64,000 nt of DNA from Isoetes taiwanensis (taxonomy: Eukaryota > Streptophyta > Lycopodiopsida > Isoetales > Isoetaceae): the NCBI GenBank assembly GCA_021234155.1, contig JAJEKV010000033.1:4950635-5014634 (forward strand). Reading direction: 5' to 3'. The stretch's first letter is position 1. Every line of letters begins with the position of its first letter. This document shows positions 21,640 through 33,104 of this stretch, piece after piece. The position numbers and the translations under genes are program-made. The notes beneath the pieces were generated by a model that was not told where the DNA came from, ran no database searches, and saw only the letters and a program-made list of their open reading frames with translations.

Positions 21640-21944
21640 GATAGATTGGGCTTCAAATGGTTAGCTTAGCAGTTGTCCTCTAGTTTTCTATATAAGCATT
21701 ATCAAAACATTTTGTGTCGTGATTGGCCCTCTAGATTAGTTGACTATAGTCGCGTGATACTAAATGAAGGCAAAAAGTCAACCTTTGTGTTATTTGACCA
21801 TTTCTATATTTAAGCATAAATTGCTGTCTTAATTTAAACACAATGTCGTAGGTGGGCTCGTCTATAGATATATCCAAGCATGCCAAAGCTCTTGTCCGTG
21901 TTTTTTAGCTATATTTGTATCGTGTCGAAATTGCAAACTCATAT
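21640..21944 (+). repeat. tRNA-Ile 5' flank duplicate, copy B
   Basis: Partner of 17273-17568, immediately upstream of the intact tRNA-Ile at 21945. Confidence 0.75.
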
Positions 21945-22018
21945 GGCCTATTAGCTCAGTTGGTTAGAGCGTCGTGCTAATAACGCGAAGGTCGCAGGTT
22001 CGAAACCTGCATAGGCCA
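21945..22018 (+). tRNA. tRNA-Ile (AAT)
   Basis: 74 nt, identical to the gene at 16535 except for the normal T loop TTCGAAA. Anticodon AAT at 21979-21981. Five T residues (22019-22023) follow directly and would stop RNA polymerase III. It is the intact paralogue of the split gene at 17569. Confidence 0.95.
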
Positions 22019-22453
22019 TTTTTCTTCATTTTGAACACATGTTGTGTTATCAAGAAAAATAATTGAACCTTGCAAGCTCCAAAGGCCCACAATTTTGCAA
22101 AACTTGTTTGTGGTCTAGATTTTCTGGTTGGTTATAGAATTTTTTGTGGCAGTAAAGACTTCTTGGTGGATTTGGTGGATTTTGCATAGAATTCTTTGTT
22201 GTAGTAAAATATCATAACCATGTGGCCCTCAATTTATTTATGAATTAAGTTTTGGTAAGTGCATATGTCATTTCTCGTTATAATGAGCACAAATACGTAA
22301 ATGCAAGTGGATTTAGAACAAATGAATTCTTCTTGGTGCTAAATAACACAACCAACCAATTGTTTGTGGTCTGGTTAATAAGGAATCTAAAAGTGGCAAA
22401 CCAACCAATTGGTAGATACGTTTTATGAACTACCACGTGGATTAATTAAACAT
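22019..22453. other. Intergenic, no gene seen
   Basis: AT-rich spacer between the tRNA and the 3' end of the DUF1997 gene. Only the T-run terminator at its left edge is recognisable. Confidence 0.5.
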
Positions 22454-25129
22454 TTATAGGCTGGAAGCTTTGGCCATGCCCAGGTCTCCTTCTGCCCACT
22501 TCTTATAATCCAAGTATAACTGATCGATTAAGGCAGGAACCAGCCTGTCAACCATAGCTTGCATCACCCTAAACAGGCAGTAAAAGCACGCGTTTACTAA
22601 GGCTGAATGTCCAAAAATATAATTATCACAAAAACTTACAGATTCCCTGGTGTTTCTACTGCAGATATAGGTAAAAGAGTGAAAGGTAAGCTGTAGACCT
22701 GTATCAATGATATCATTACCTGGCTGCTGTCACTAAAACAATCACATTGCTTACAGCAATGATTCATGTAGCTATTAAGTGATTTTATCTTCCATTACCA
22801 GAAAATTTTGTTACCTCTAAAGATACATTCAATTCAACATTAACATCAAGAAGCTGCTGGCCACCATTCTTGTTCCAGGTCATCCGATTTAGCAATGTAG
22901 CTGCATTCAGAAAATAAAATGACATCATATTTAGGAGCAAACAAAGCTAAGGTGCCTGGTCTTCAGTAACATATGTTTTATTAATCTGTTCAGCAATTTT
23001 GTGGAATACCTTGAACAATGTATTCTCATCACATTATATCACACAAGTTATCTTCAATAATACTTTACACAGAAAGTGACCTATTTTGTACTTGCACAAA
23101 AAAAGGACATCTCCAGTTTCAATGTGTTCCCAAAGCCTGCTTCAACATTGCCTATGTGCACTTACTTCTCGGTAATTATGCAGGCCAGAAACTGTTTGGT
23201 AGAAAATTCTGGGTGAATAAGAGGTAATTCTGGGTGAATGTTTAGAGGTAAACTAGGTTGCCATGACTTGACCTTTCTATTCCTCTTTGTCACCCATCAG
23301 TGACTGAGGTGAAGCAATTTGAAGGAATGCAAAGTCCATGCAAAGAATGAAAAGGTGAACTACCAATAAGCATGTCGAACTTGTAAGAAAACCATAAACA
23401 GCCAGTCAATCATGTGAGCAGAAACTGTAATGCTATTGATTAAATTCAGATCTTTAACAGGAAGTTGTGGAAAACAAGGCTGAAACGGATGAATACAAAG
23501 AACTTATTTGTGCTGCCAACTAGGTTACCCCTTACAATATGCAGGCCACTTCGCCAGCAGTTCAATGATCCATAGCCAGTTTTGTAAGAATCGCTCAAAG
23601 GCCTCTAAAGAAGGTACATATCAAAGAAGTGGAGTCATGAAGGCTACTTAATGTCTTTTCTAGATTTGTTTAAATTCCTAGAAAGCATTTCTCTACATAT
23701 AGTTCATCAACATTTTGGAACCACAGAGTATATCCCCGTCATTACTTTGTCATTATATACAGAATCGAAATTTTAAATACAGCTTACTTACCTGAAAAGC
23801 GTTCATTCTGGTCTTCCACCATCTTTGACCCTGCAAACTGGATTGCTGAATCATAAGAGAACATTTGAAATGATTAATTACGATCTTCTCAGCATCTTAA
23901 CACTCACCTTGCATGATAGCATTTTGACGATGCATTCAATTTCATTGGTAACCACAAAAAGGTCCACAACTGGTGCAACTTCAAAGTTTAGTATTTCTAT
24001 TTTCGGAAGCGTGCACCTAAAATATCTGACTATATGTAAGAAAAACCTTTCGCAAAATGTACTGCATATGTCTTAGAAGTTAGATTTGGGCTCAAATTTC
24101 AGTATTAAGCAACCCCTTTAAAAAATTCAAACTATTTAGCTGAATTTGATCTATCCTTGGTAGTAAGGACCTTCTCTTCCCACTTGTGAAAGACCAAAAC
24201 AGGTGCTTTAACAATCCAAAAGCATTGTAGATTTATCCACTTCATAAATGGATGCCAAGGACCAGAACAAAGAACCAGGATGGCCAACTGGCATTCACCA
24301 AAAATATGCCATTCAATTGGACTTAGATACACGAACTAATTGACATGCAAACCTTTCATAGAACAGGAATTATAACTGTCAAGTCCAGGCAAAGATAAAC
24401 TAGATGAAAGAAACCTTCCATCCAAAGTAATAGCCTATTCAAGTCTAATTCAAGGATAAACTACATTAACAAAATCTTCCAGCCCTAAATTTATACAGAA
24501 TTGGTATTTGACTGGTTTGATGTGGTGGCTCAGTTATAGTGAATCATGAGTATGTCTCCTAACAAAAACAAATGAGCTTAAGTATGCTATTTTAGTGAAG
24601 AATCGGACCTGAACACATTATCTCCTATATTTTCAAACTCTTGAAGAACCTTTGTATTAAGTACAGAGTGCATTCCTGCTGGTTGAGAAAGAAACTTGCT
24701 AAGTGTTCGGGGTGTTCCACAAGAACCTTCAATTATAGGAAATGAAGCTGCTAAGCTTTTCTTTGCAGATAAGTTGGCTCTCCGATTTTTTGGCATGTCG
24801 TCTAAGGGCTCTGCAATACATCCCTGAAACACAACCCTTTGCAAAGTAAAAGTCATGCCATATTATTGCTATTTATATTAAATGGCTGGCATATGTTAAA
24901 AGATGACACTGTTGTCATCTTCCTCATTAGTTTTCATGGGCACTCATAATCTAATGCAACTATGCTTGATTACAGCATCATCAAAGGGAATAACTCTGCA
25001 TCATCAAAGTATGGCACAAAAGGAAAGTACCTTTAACATCAATCGAGAAGACTGTGAAGCGGGTGTAGGTAATGACATGCTTGAAATTGTATAATGCACT
25101 GCCAAGCCAGTAATGGCTCTCAAAGCCAT
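22454..25129 (-). CDS. DUF1997 family protein, seven exons, probable plastid
   Basis: Exons in coding order: 25031-25129, 24609-24823, 23908-24016, 23792-23837, 22815-22900, 22640-22698, 22454-22568. They sum to 729 nt, that is 242 residues and a TAA stop. All six introns are GT-AG and the phases agree at every junction. The N-terminus (MALRAITGLAVHYTISSMSL) is Ser/Thr-rich with few acids, like a transit peptide. The conserved core then follows: KFLSQPAGMHSVLNTKVLQE, LPKIEILNFEVAPVVDLFV, MLSCK, FAGSKMVEDQNERFS, LLDVNVELNVSLE, VYSLPFTLLPISAVETPGNL and VMQAMVDRLVPALIDQLYLD. This matches the DUF1997 family of plants and cyanobacteria, whose function is unknown. The frame is intact, so the gene is probably active. 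A Harbinger-like element begins about 360 bases upstream of the ATG. Confidence 0.88.
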
Positions 25130-25492
25130 GGAGAAGTCACAGGTCAAGCATGATTGGCCAGTCTACTTGATACATATTTATGTAGCACATTCAGTTTAAA
25201 ATTTCCTGCTACAACAGAAATCGTATAGATTATTGACAGAGCTTAAATGCCGGTTGTGAGCAATTTCTTACTCAGAATTCAGGGCATAAGTCGACATTGT
25301 GGATTTTATTTGCAAGTGGTAGATGCATAGTAGCGGTGATGCACTCTATTGATTGAAATGACCCACAAATGCGACGTAACTTATCACCACACAAACCCAT
25401 CTATCCGCTTCAGAAGTTCATTTCAACATCGCTTTTTAGTGCAGTCCGTTGCTTTTGTTTTTAAGTCGCCTCCAGGTGTCGAGAAAGTGATA
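25130..25492 (-). other. DUF1997 promoter region
   Basis: Upstream flank of the DUF1997 gene, cut at 25493 by the Harbinger-like element. I see no clear TATA box. Nothing else is recognisable. Confidence 0.35.
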
Positions 25493-25553
25493 TAAGGCCC
25501 TTTTTCCACGGTTGCTTTAAAATATGGCTGTCTTATAATTACAAGAAACTTAT

Positions 25554-25575
25554 CGCGGCGGCCAAGGCCGCCGCG
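25554..25575. repeat. GC-rich perfect palindrome
   Basis: Ten-base arms CGCGGCGGCC and GGCCGCCGCG separated by AA, about 58 bases inside the left TIR. The surrounding DNA is AT-rich, so the block stands out. Confidence 0.85.
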
Positions 25576-25714
25576 AACGTTTCTTTAGTTCCAACCCACT
25601 AAGGTTTGGCCCACTATTAACATTCAACCTGTCAATGCAATGCATGTTTAATAATGGGTTTCTATTCACAAGGGTGCGAGACCACATGTGGTAGCATTTA
25701 TGAATTGTCGGACA

Positions 25715-25762
25715 CGCGGGATTTGAACCCACATTGTTGCCTTGTGTCCTCTTGCCCATTCA
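25715..25762 (-). repeat. tRNA-like box pair
   Basis: On the minus strand TGGGCAAGAGG (plus 25748-25758) is a poor A box. GGTTCAAATCC (plus 25719-25729) is a good B box, within GTGGGTTCAAATCCCGC. No cloverleaf can be drawn, so it is probably a SINE or tRNA fragment within the Harbinger-like element. Confidence 0.25.
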
Positions 25763-26553
25763 AACTAGAACAAACTCTCTCTATGCAAGGGTTGAATCTC
25801 CAGTTCTTGCTTTCTATAGCTACTCAACTACAGTGATCACTTCTTAACTAGGAAAAGCACAAACAGGCATATCATTCTTCCTGAAATGTTGATTGAAATT
25901 TTCCACGGGGATGAAACCGCTTGAATATGCCACTAAAGGCTGCGGCGTCCATTAGCGGAGTTTTTCAGAGCGACCCTTACTTAGGCTTTATTTGGGCGGA
26001 AATTTCTTGGAGGGCGAACTTCGAGCGCCATTCCTTGGGCTTCTTCGGACGGTGGTAGCTAGTTTTGTAAATAATTACTGCAGAGATGTCGGTTAGCTTT
26101 TTTGTCTTTGGAGGTCGAGACGATCAGAATCTTGAGCTTTTAGCCCATAGTATCCCGGCTTTAAAGATTTGGCTGCCGAATTTGCAACTTTTTCTTACTC
26201 TTGGTCAAAAGACATCAATTGGGCACTAAATCTACACAACTAAATCCACACAACTTATCTCTTGTAAAATCAAATCACGGAGCTGGAGGCCGAGGCTTTA
26301 GCTAATAAACTTGATTTAGATGGTTTTCGGGCTTGGTTTTTGACCAAATGGTACGATTAAATCTCAAATTGGCGGATGTTTTAGCTATAGATTTGAAGGT
26401 TTTGGCTTTTTTGTTGATGGTCCATGGAGCAGATCAAATGGGTAGGCATAGCCAAATAGCCAAATGTGTTGGCCCCATTTGCAAAATCAGAATCTGCAAG
26501 GGAGTCTGACAACTCATTGAATCCCGCTCTAAAGCTCTGTTGTAAAGGCATAC

Positions 26554-26602
26554 ATTTCTTGTTTTATGTAAAGAATCATTTCTTGTTTTTATGTAAAGAA
26601 TC
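26554..26602 (+). repeat. Two-copy tandem repeat, 24-25 bp
   Basis: ATTTCTTGTTTTATGTAAAG plus AATC is repeated directly with one extra T in the second unit. Confidence 0.85.
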
Positions 26603-26899
26603 ACATTTGTATATATACACATACGAAAAAAAGCGAGGGAAAAGGACTCAACCAATCAGGCACAAGAACTAGTTGATCAACAACATCTGTTCAAGTCATC
26701 TATTGATTGTAATGATGAAGAAATGTACAACCTGTAGATTATCACGGTTTATTTACAGTTCTATATGAGATAGAGAATATGTTATACATTTGGTACATTT
26801 TAAAATATCGCATGCTACGAGTCCGAGAGCAATCCCAAGCACATCCACACAACGGCCACAGTAGTCCTTTGTTTTGCGCTTCACGCATCTGAAACCTAG

Positions 26900-28700
26900 T
26901 TAGCTGATTAGGGCAATGAAGCGAAGAAGCAATAGGATAATTATCTTTGTGGCGGTCGGCTCCCCTGGCGGGTCATATTCGGTGACCTAGGTTGCTAGAG
27001 CTTCAATGCCTCGCCATCTCCATAGCCAAAAGCTTCATTGTGAGGATGGGTTACGCTTTCGTTTGTGCCATTAGGCTCTCCACGAGACCGGTTTACAATA
27101 TTCGTCTGCTTGAAGCGCCCGACTTCGGGCGTGAATCTTCCGGCATCTGAGGGGAAACCATAGAAAAGCGAAGGCTCACCGGCTTTTCTTAGAAATATAG
27201 AAAATCGGACCATGGGCGGGATAAGCACTAGAAAATGATTGAGACCTCGGCAGATTTCCGCCATATCCACGATCACGGACCCAAATACTCGAGAACCCAC
27301 ATTCACATTACACTTCGGGCACGACGCATATCACGAGCTCAAGTTTATATTTCAGGAATGCCCCGTGATGCGCTCAAAACTTGAAGCATCCCATCTTTAC
27401 ACGCCTACTCAAAGATTGCCGCACACACAAGGCTTACGAACATGCAAAAAGAAGAAGGAATGGGAGGTAAACCATTTAAAAATGAATATGGTGGTGAAAA
27501 AGGGGCCAAAAAGTCGATCAAGTATGGCCATGATGGAGACCACGGCTCAAAGCGTGGATTAACTATGATCAAAAGCGGCTTTTTGACCGGTTAAGCTGCG
27601 ACCTTAACTTCTGAGAGGGACCCCGGCGTCACGGAAGCTTAAATACCAAGTTGTAAGCCATAAAACAATTGCGGCATTTTTCTTCGCCGCTAAGCGCCTG
27701 TTAGCGCTAGCGGATCTTTGTTAGCCTTTTCGCTTTCGGCGTCGACCCTAACTACCCCGTAGCTGCGGATGGAGCAACTTAACATTGCGCTCCTTCCCTA
27801 CCTTCCTCTTCTTCTTCCGATGGTTCATGCCACCCATCCGCATCATTTTTTCCTCTGCTTCGGGCCATAAATCCCCATTTACGCTCCATTTTTTCCTCGA
27901 TCGGCGCTTTGGCGGTTGAGATTTTTCCCCTTCGTGGTGGGAGTTGATGCATTGCAAATCGACCATTTTTTTGTCAGATTTGAGGTTCCAAATGGAAGCA
28001 GAAGCCGAGATCATCGGTACCATATCCCCATCCTTTTATATCTCTAGCGGCGGCTTTCTTACCAAGCCAAGGATGTGGCAACAAAGGCATTTGACCGGAT
28101 AATGATCAAACCGGCGGCGAGAGTCACTAGAATTTGTAGAACAAATCCGATGAGAAAGGAAAAAGAAAACAAAGGAGGAAAAACGAGGAAACATGCACGG
28201 TGTTATGGTAGATGATATATCCTTTCGCAAGAATCACCGGCCGTCTTGTCGTCAAGCGTGTTTGATTCTTTAATGGCGCGGCAATTTGCAAATCCGGCGA
28301 TCTGGCGGGGATCATATCAAGTCCTTGTTTTTCACATAGCGATATTTACGATGCTTGGGCTCGCCACAATCCCCATATTTGCACAACTTCGGGGGCTATG
28401 GCAGCCCGGGCTTTAATTCTCCACGCTCAAGCCCGGTATGGAAATTACGGCGCAAAGAATCCTCTCAAATGGGTTCGAATCTAGACCCTTTTGGAGGAAT
28501 GTATGGGATGGATTTCTTCTCGCCAAAGGAAAATCAGCCTCCTGTTTGCTCTGTTTCTGTAAACGGAGCTTCTCCTCCTCAATAAATGCAAGAAGGGGAT
28601 TGATTGAGGAAGGGGAGTCACGTGGCTGTGGCTCCTCCTCAATAAATGCAAGAATGCAAATTAGGAAAATGTTCCCCGAAAAATTTTTTTGACAATTCTC
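26900..28700. other. Internal part of Harbinger-like element, unassigned ORFs
   Basis: More GC-rich than the flanks, with several overlapping ORFs on both strands, none with a recognisable domain. The best candidate is the frame 28355-28585 (plus), rich in Ser, Pro and Gly (GSPQSPYLHNFGGYGSPGF). That loosely recalls the N-terminus of the Myb/trihelix-like second protein of Harbinger elements, but it has no ATG at its start and I cannot confirm it. The minus frame 27748-28023 is Lys/Arg-rich. I assign no function. Confidence 0.25.
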
Positions 28701-29299
28701 ACGCATGCAATGGAGCATCATGGAATATTGAAGAATAGAATCAAAGTGAATGACTTATATATGGTTTGATAAGACAGCATTTTAGGTGCCACGTCATTTT
28801 TGTGGCATGTCTTAAAAATAATAGTTTTCCACGGCTTCATTATAAGAGGTGTCTTATAATATAAGACATGTCTCTTAAATTTGGTTTTCCACTACTCCAT
28901 AGTTTTCTTGATCCACGGCTTCTGAAAATAGTTTATGCTGAAGAGGAACTGTGCAAAATTCCGTTCTCCCATAGTGTCAATGTTACAAAACTATACGGTA
29001 CATTAATAATTCCGTTAGCGACTGAGTAAATGTACCACCGAGCGGTCGATGGAGAATGAAAACTTGGGTAAACAATTTCTTCTCTCAGGAGGTAGAAATT
29101 TCTCTACGGACAAATTTCTACATCAAATGGATGGACAAATTCGCTACATGAAGAAAGATTCTGTAGCAGCTTGAATCAGGAGGATGGATTCAATCAGGAG
29201 GCATTCTATTCAGAGCAAAATAAATTTTCTATTTAAAAGAAGAGCAACTTTACAAAACTGGAATAGATAACACCTTGATTCTAAAAGCCTGTTTGCTCT

Positions 29300-29375
29300 A
29301 ACACGAGAAACACCTTTCTGCTTTCTGTTCGGAAGAACACCTGCTCTAACACGAAACACCTTTCTGTTCGGAAGC
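29300..29375 (+). repeat. Short direct repeat
   Basis: GCTCTAACACGA(GA)AACACCTTTCTG ... TTCTGTTCGGAAG occurs twice in about 75 bases with a small indel. It lies inside the Harbinger-like element. Confidence 0.6.
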
Positions 29376-29494
29376 TCTTGAGGCCGCGATTTGTGGTGAT
29401 CCAGATGACCAAAACCTACCCGCAGTAGAGTTGGCTCTCGTTGAGGAAAGCTAACGATTTGTGCAATGTAGGAGTTGTCTCGAGAAAAACTTGA

Positions 29495-29640
29495 AACCCC
29501 ATACGCATCGAAGAAGAGTTGGCTAAGGATTATAATGGGGCTGGCTGCTTATACGCATCGAAGAGATCTTGTCTTAAGGATTATAAGGGGTTGGTTTGTC
29601 CCTTACGCATCGAGAAAAGATTTGTGAAGAGATATGTGGA
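29495..29640 (+). repeat. Degenerate tandem repeat, about 50 bp
   Basis: TACGCATCGA(A)GA recurs at about 29502, 29552 and 29601, with AAGGATTATAA(T)GGGG and GGTTGG/GGCTGG between. Three partial units lie inside the Harbinger-like element. Confidence 0.7.
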
Positions 29641-29950
29641 AAAGATTGTGAGGAAGAGATTATGATTCGGACTGTTCAATACCTATTCGGGGCCCAACAA
29701 AATTGAGCAATCCGACACGCAACTTTCTATGGTAACCGGTTTTCGACTGCACCCTCTATATTTCGATTATATCGGATGCTTGAGTCCGGCAATGGCGATT
29801 CGGCGTTGGCGATTCCCTCCGACCTTTTTTTGTGACGCCCTAAATTTTAGGCAAAGAAGCATCGTGATTGGATAGGATTAGATGTCTTATTTTCTGGCGG
29901 GGGGTTTCCCCCGGAAGAAAATAAGACTACAGAGTTGTACGGAAGGCCTA

Positions 29951-29968
29951 TAAGACATGTCTTATAAA
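29951..29968. repeat. Subterminal 18-bp palindrome
   Basis: TATAAGACATGTCTTATA lies about 90 bases inside the right TIR. Partial copies occur at about 28850 and single half-sites near both ends. It is a plausible transposase-binding motif, by inference. Confidence 0.65.
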
Positions 29969-30099
29969 TTGCAGTGGAAAAAGCCTATCTTATATGCTTA
30001 TGTGGCCCAATAATACGTTGATAAATATAAGACACCAGTGTCGTGGAAAAAGGGCCTAAGGGAAATATTCCCTTCTAGGGTTTTCCGGAGAGTGCTGAG

Positions 30100-30510
30100 C
30101 GGGTGAAAATAAAGCTACCCTGGTTATGGTGATTCCGTCGGTGACTACTCTCCCGCCCAATCACTAATTCGTACCCTTTTGCCCCATTATCCATATCTGC
30201 CTTGTTATCCATACCTGAAAGGCTCCATTTTATACCCTGTTCAGGCTCCATTTTATACCCTGTTATCTGTACCTGACGGGCTCCATTTTATACCTTCCGA
30301 CGGAATCACATCTGCAAAATACCACTGCACGCAATCACCACCATTTTATTATATGCGACGGAATCACATGGAATTGATCCTGCTAGGTGGAATCATATAT
30401 AGTAATATTCTACCCCATGGAATCACCGTATACCGTAATATTCTCCCCCGTGGAATTGTGCAGCGTCGATAATATTCTCCCCCGTGGAATCCACAGTACT
30501 ACTATATTCC
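30100..30510 (+). repeat. GGAATCAC motif cluster, second locus
   Basis: At least eight GGAATCAC or closely related motifs (GGAATCCAC, GCAATCACC) lie 25-60 bases apart. The start (GGTGATTCCGTCGGTGA) aligns with 4690-4705. It starts just after the right edge of the Harbinger-like element. Internally CTCCATTTTATACC recurs three times. Confidence 0.6.
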
Positions 30511-30764
30511 TCGGAAGGCATCACACAGGGACCTTTGAATCTGTAATAGCTGCGAGGGGAGGAAAAATTGGCGGATGGTTCAATCCAATGAGAAGTTTAT
30601 GCCCGATTCCATAAAAAGCGGTTGAGGATGGTTTAAAGCGAAGCCTATATGTTACTTGAAGATCATGAATGAAATTAATACTAAACCAATGGTGCAAAAA
30701 AACAAGCTGGACTACTCCATTTTGTATGTGCATATCCATTGTTATGCTATGCACTGTCCAGAAT

Positions 30765-31516
30765 TTTTCTGGTTGGGGATTTGAACCCCTTGCCAATATC
30801 AACAATGCCATGGGCTGCTTTAAAGCAAGAACAAGAAACAAGAAACAAGAAACATGCCCGTTTTAAAGCAGGAACAAGAAACATGCCAAAAAATGGAATA
30901 GAAATCCCATTTCTTACCAGAAAATGTTGTGTGGCTCTGATCTTTGTTGGGATTGTTGGGAATCCATGCACAGGGAGGCGGATTTCTGCCCCTAGTTGCC
31001 ACTATACTGCCATGTCCAGCAAATAACATGCATGCAATGACTCCACACAATGCAATAGCTGCACCTGGTAACATATATTCATTGGAAAGGCTGCACAGAA
31101 TTACTAATCATGTTGATTAGCTAAGTCAACAGATTAAGCAACAATTGCTTTTGAAGTCAGCGTGAATCTATGCGGACATCTCCCCTTAAAAGGAAAAGCT
31201 TGGGACTACAGCATTTTATGAAAAATCAAGAAAACCCAGAAAGATGTTAGAGTTTAACGCATTACAACATCTTTGCATTGTAAAGATGTTTGCTACAAGA
31301 ATGGAAGAAAAAGGAGAAAGAAGCCATGAATTATGAGCTCACAAGATCTAGCTCTTAAGCAAACCCTTCATCCCAAGGAAAGATCATGCAGAAAGAACAA
31401 GATTGGTTAACGAGGGAGGCAATGGCTAAGTAGAAATAGAGCTTACCTTGTCACCATGGGCGAGGCGAGCGCAGGCAGAAACACAGAAGAAAACAGAGCT
31501 TACCTTGTCACCACTT
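30765..31516 (-). mobile_element. Dispersed repeat unit with exon-like structure, copy 2
   Basis: Reverse-complement copy of 5300-6210 with the same T-arm-like end (GGTTGGGGATTTGAACCCC near 30772), the same hydrophobic exon-like segment, the T-rich stretch and two units of the 57-bp array (donors at about 31441 and 31499). The right edge joins the Harbinger transposase pseudogene directly. Confidence 0.6.
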
Positions 31517-31699
31517 TGAGAAGAAATCTTCGACTGGGATATGCTGGCAGCTAGCCTCTTATATAACAAACTCTTTTTAAACTGGTTTGCATCATGAACA
31601 GAGCCAGTCATGTTCACACAAACATTTATGAATAACCTTGAGTGAGTAACCACACCTTGCATTAGGCATGAATGCCTCTTGTGCCTCGAATAATAATCA

Positions 31700-33104
31700 T
31701 TCTAGGGAAAGGTCCTTTGCAAAGCAATAACATTAAGTGAAGTGGAGTTCCATTGAGCTGAATGAGAGAAAATACAATGACCCATAGGGGTACTTACAAT
31801 GAGGCCCCAACATGAGTGAATATGAGTGAAAAAATCCAAGAATGACTGCAGCCATATAACTAACTTAAAACATATAACTGGGCCCACGACCCACAAAGTT
31901 CCCGAACCCAAAACCGTTTCCAAAGCCCGTCCAAGTCAGAATTGACCAGACCAAAGCTGCACCTCGGCCCGCAACCCTCAAATATCGACTCCCAACCCCC
32001 ACCCCAACAAGAAGGGGTAGAAGTGAAACTGCAACCGCCTCGGAACTGCTGAAAATCGGCTATCATCTCAGTGTCAAGAAAGAGGATCGTAAAGCGCAAA
32101 ACACAATCATGAGATGGTTAGCGTGAAAAGGTTAGGAGCCCTATGGCCAAGCATGCATCGTGCTCGAAAGGCAAGCAGAGCACAAGAATCTGATGAGAAA
32201 AAATAGCAGAATAGAGATATAGATACGCTAGGCCCGACTGCGGAGGTCTTCCCCTCAGTGCCCTCTGGAAGACACAAAGCTACGCCCGGGGAAGAGAAAA
32301 TAGGCACATCAATAGAAGAATCGCTTTGAAGCCTACCAGAAGCGACAAGTGCTATACCGGGAGAGAGAGAGAAAAGGCACGACCAATAGCCAACTGAGAA
32401 TCAACCCGATAGTAAACAAATAGTTAATGGTCAACACAAGCAACCAAGCATAATAGCACAATATCAAAAAATCGAAAAGACGACCCATCGCGCGACAGCT
32501 GTAAACAAACAGACCACATGGAAGTTTAAGACAAGGGGATAGACGCCCTCTCGGACAAGCATCAGAACGCCAAGCGAATCAGAAAATACATGAGCATGAT
32601 GGAAAAAGGATTTTAGAGATAATGACACAACAAATGAGAATACTCGAAAGCCACAGACTGCGCGGAGAGAGAGAGTAAGATAGAAATAGTCTAGGCCCGA
32701 CCGCGGGGGACTGCCCCTAGGTGCTCTCCAGAAGCGACAAGTGCTACGCTGGTAAATTGTAGAGGCCACCAGTCACAAAGATATAGAAGAGAAGAGTCGA
32801 TACAGCCCTCACTAGGTGGAACGAGAAGAAATCAACAGATATTAAGACGAGCCAACACCAGGTGACTAGACTCAGAGGAGGGAGGGAGGGAAACTCTAGA
32901 ACCAACAGAATTCAGCTCAGAGGAAACGCCGACGAGGAATGCTAGCAGGCAATATGGATATATAGTAGACAGAGCCAAAGAAAGCCTGCGCCATAGAAGG
33001 CTCAGGCTATAGATAGACCTGACGCTCAAAATGGCGTGACGCCAAAATAGGCGTCCCTTTCCCCAGAATGACGGTTCTCTTCTATATAAGAAGAGAACCA
33101 TGGC
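31700..33104. mobile_element. 1.4-kb insertion in the Harbinger transposase
   Basis: The insert is flanked by ATCA (31696-31699 and 33105-33108). The related transposase fragment at 43870-44415 reads straight through this point without it. The inner sequence is purine-rich and has internal repeats of TAGGCCCGACYGCGG and AGAAGCGACAAGTGCTA (about 32240, 32335, 32690 and 32730). No ORF has a recognisable domain. Its right end carries the palindrome at 33073-33099. I cannot place it in a known family. Confidence 0.65.
33073..33099. repeat. Perfect 11-bp-arm palindrome at insert edge
   Basis: GGTTCTCTTCT, ATATA, AGAAGAGAACC. It lies five bases from the right edge of the 1.4-kb insert. Palindromes follow a similar TCCCCA(A)A segment in the repeats at 1476-1494 and 3340-3360. 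Confidence 0.85.

Larger units (their letters stand above)
25496..30056. mobile_element. PIF/Harbinger-like DNA transposon, about 4.56 kb
   Basis: The terminal inverted repeats are GGCCCTTTTTCCACG at the left edge and its complement CGTGGAAAAAGGGCC at the right edge. The direct triplet TAA flanks both (25493-25495 and 30057-30059). A TAA/TTA target duplication and G/C-rich TIR starts are typical of PIF/Harbinger and Tourist elements. Copies of GTCTTATA and its complement cluster near both ends and at 28780-28920, often beside TTTTCCAC. No DDE transposase is recognisable inside, so it is either non-autonomous or too decayed to read. Confidence 0.7.

Noticed and set aside
28355-28585. Independent Ser/Pro-rich protein gene
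   Set aside because: The frame has no ATG at its start, no recognisable domain and lies inside the Harbinger-like element. It is kept only as a note there.
31700-33104. Helitron
   Set aside because: There is a hairpin near one end, but no CTRR follows it, no TC start is present at the other end, and the site is not a simple AT insertion.
31700-33104. Intron of the Harbinger gene
   Set aside because: On the minus strand the edges read GCCATGG at the start and CTAGAA at the end, not GT and AG. The flanking ATCA suggests an insertion. RNA data could reopen this.
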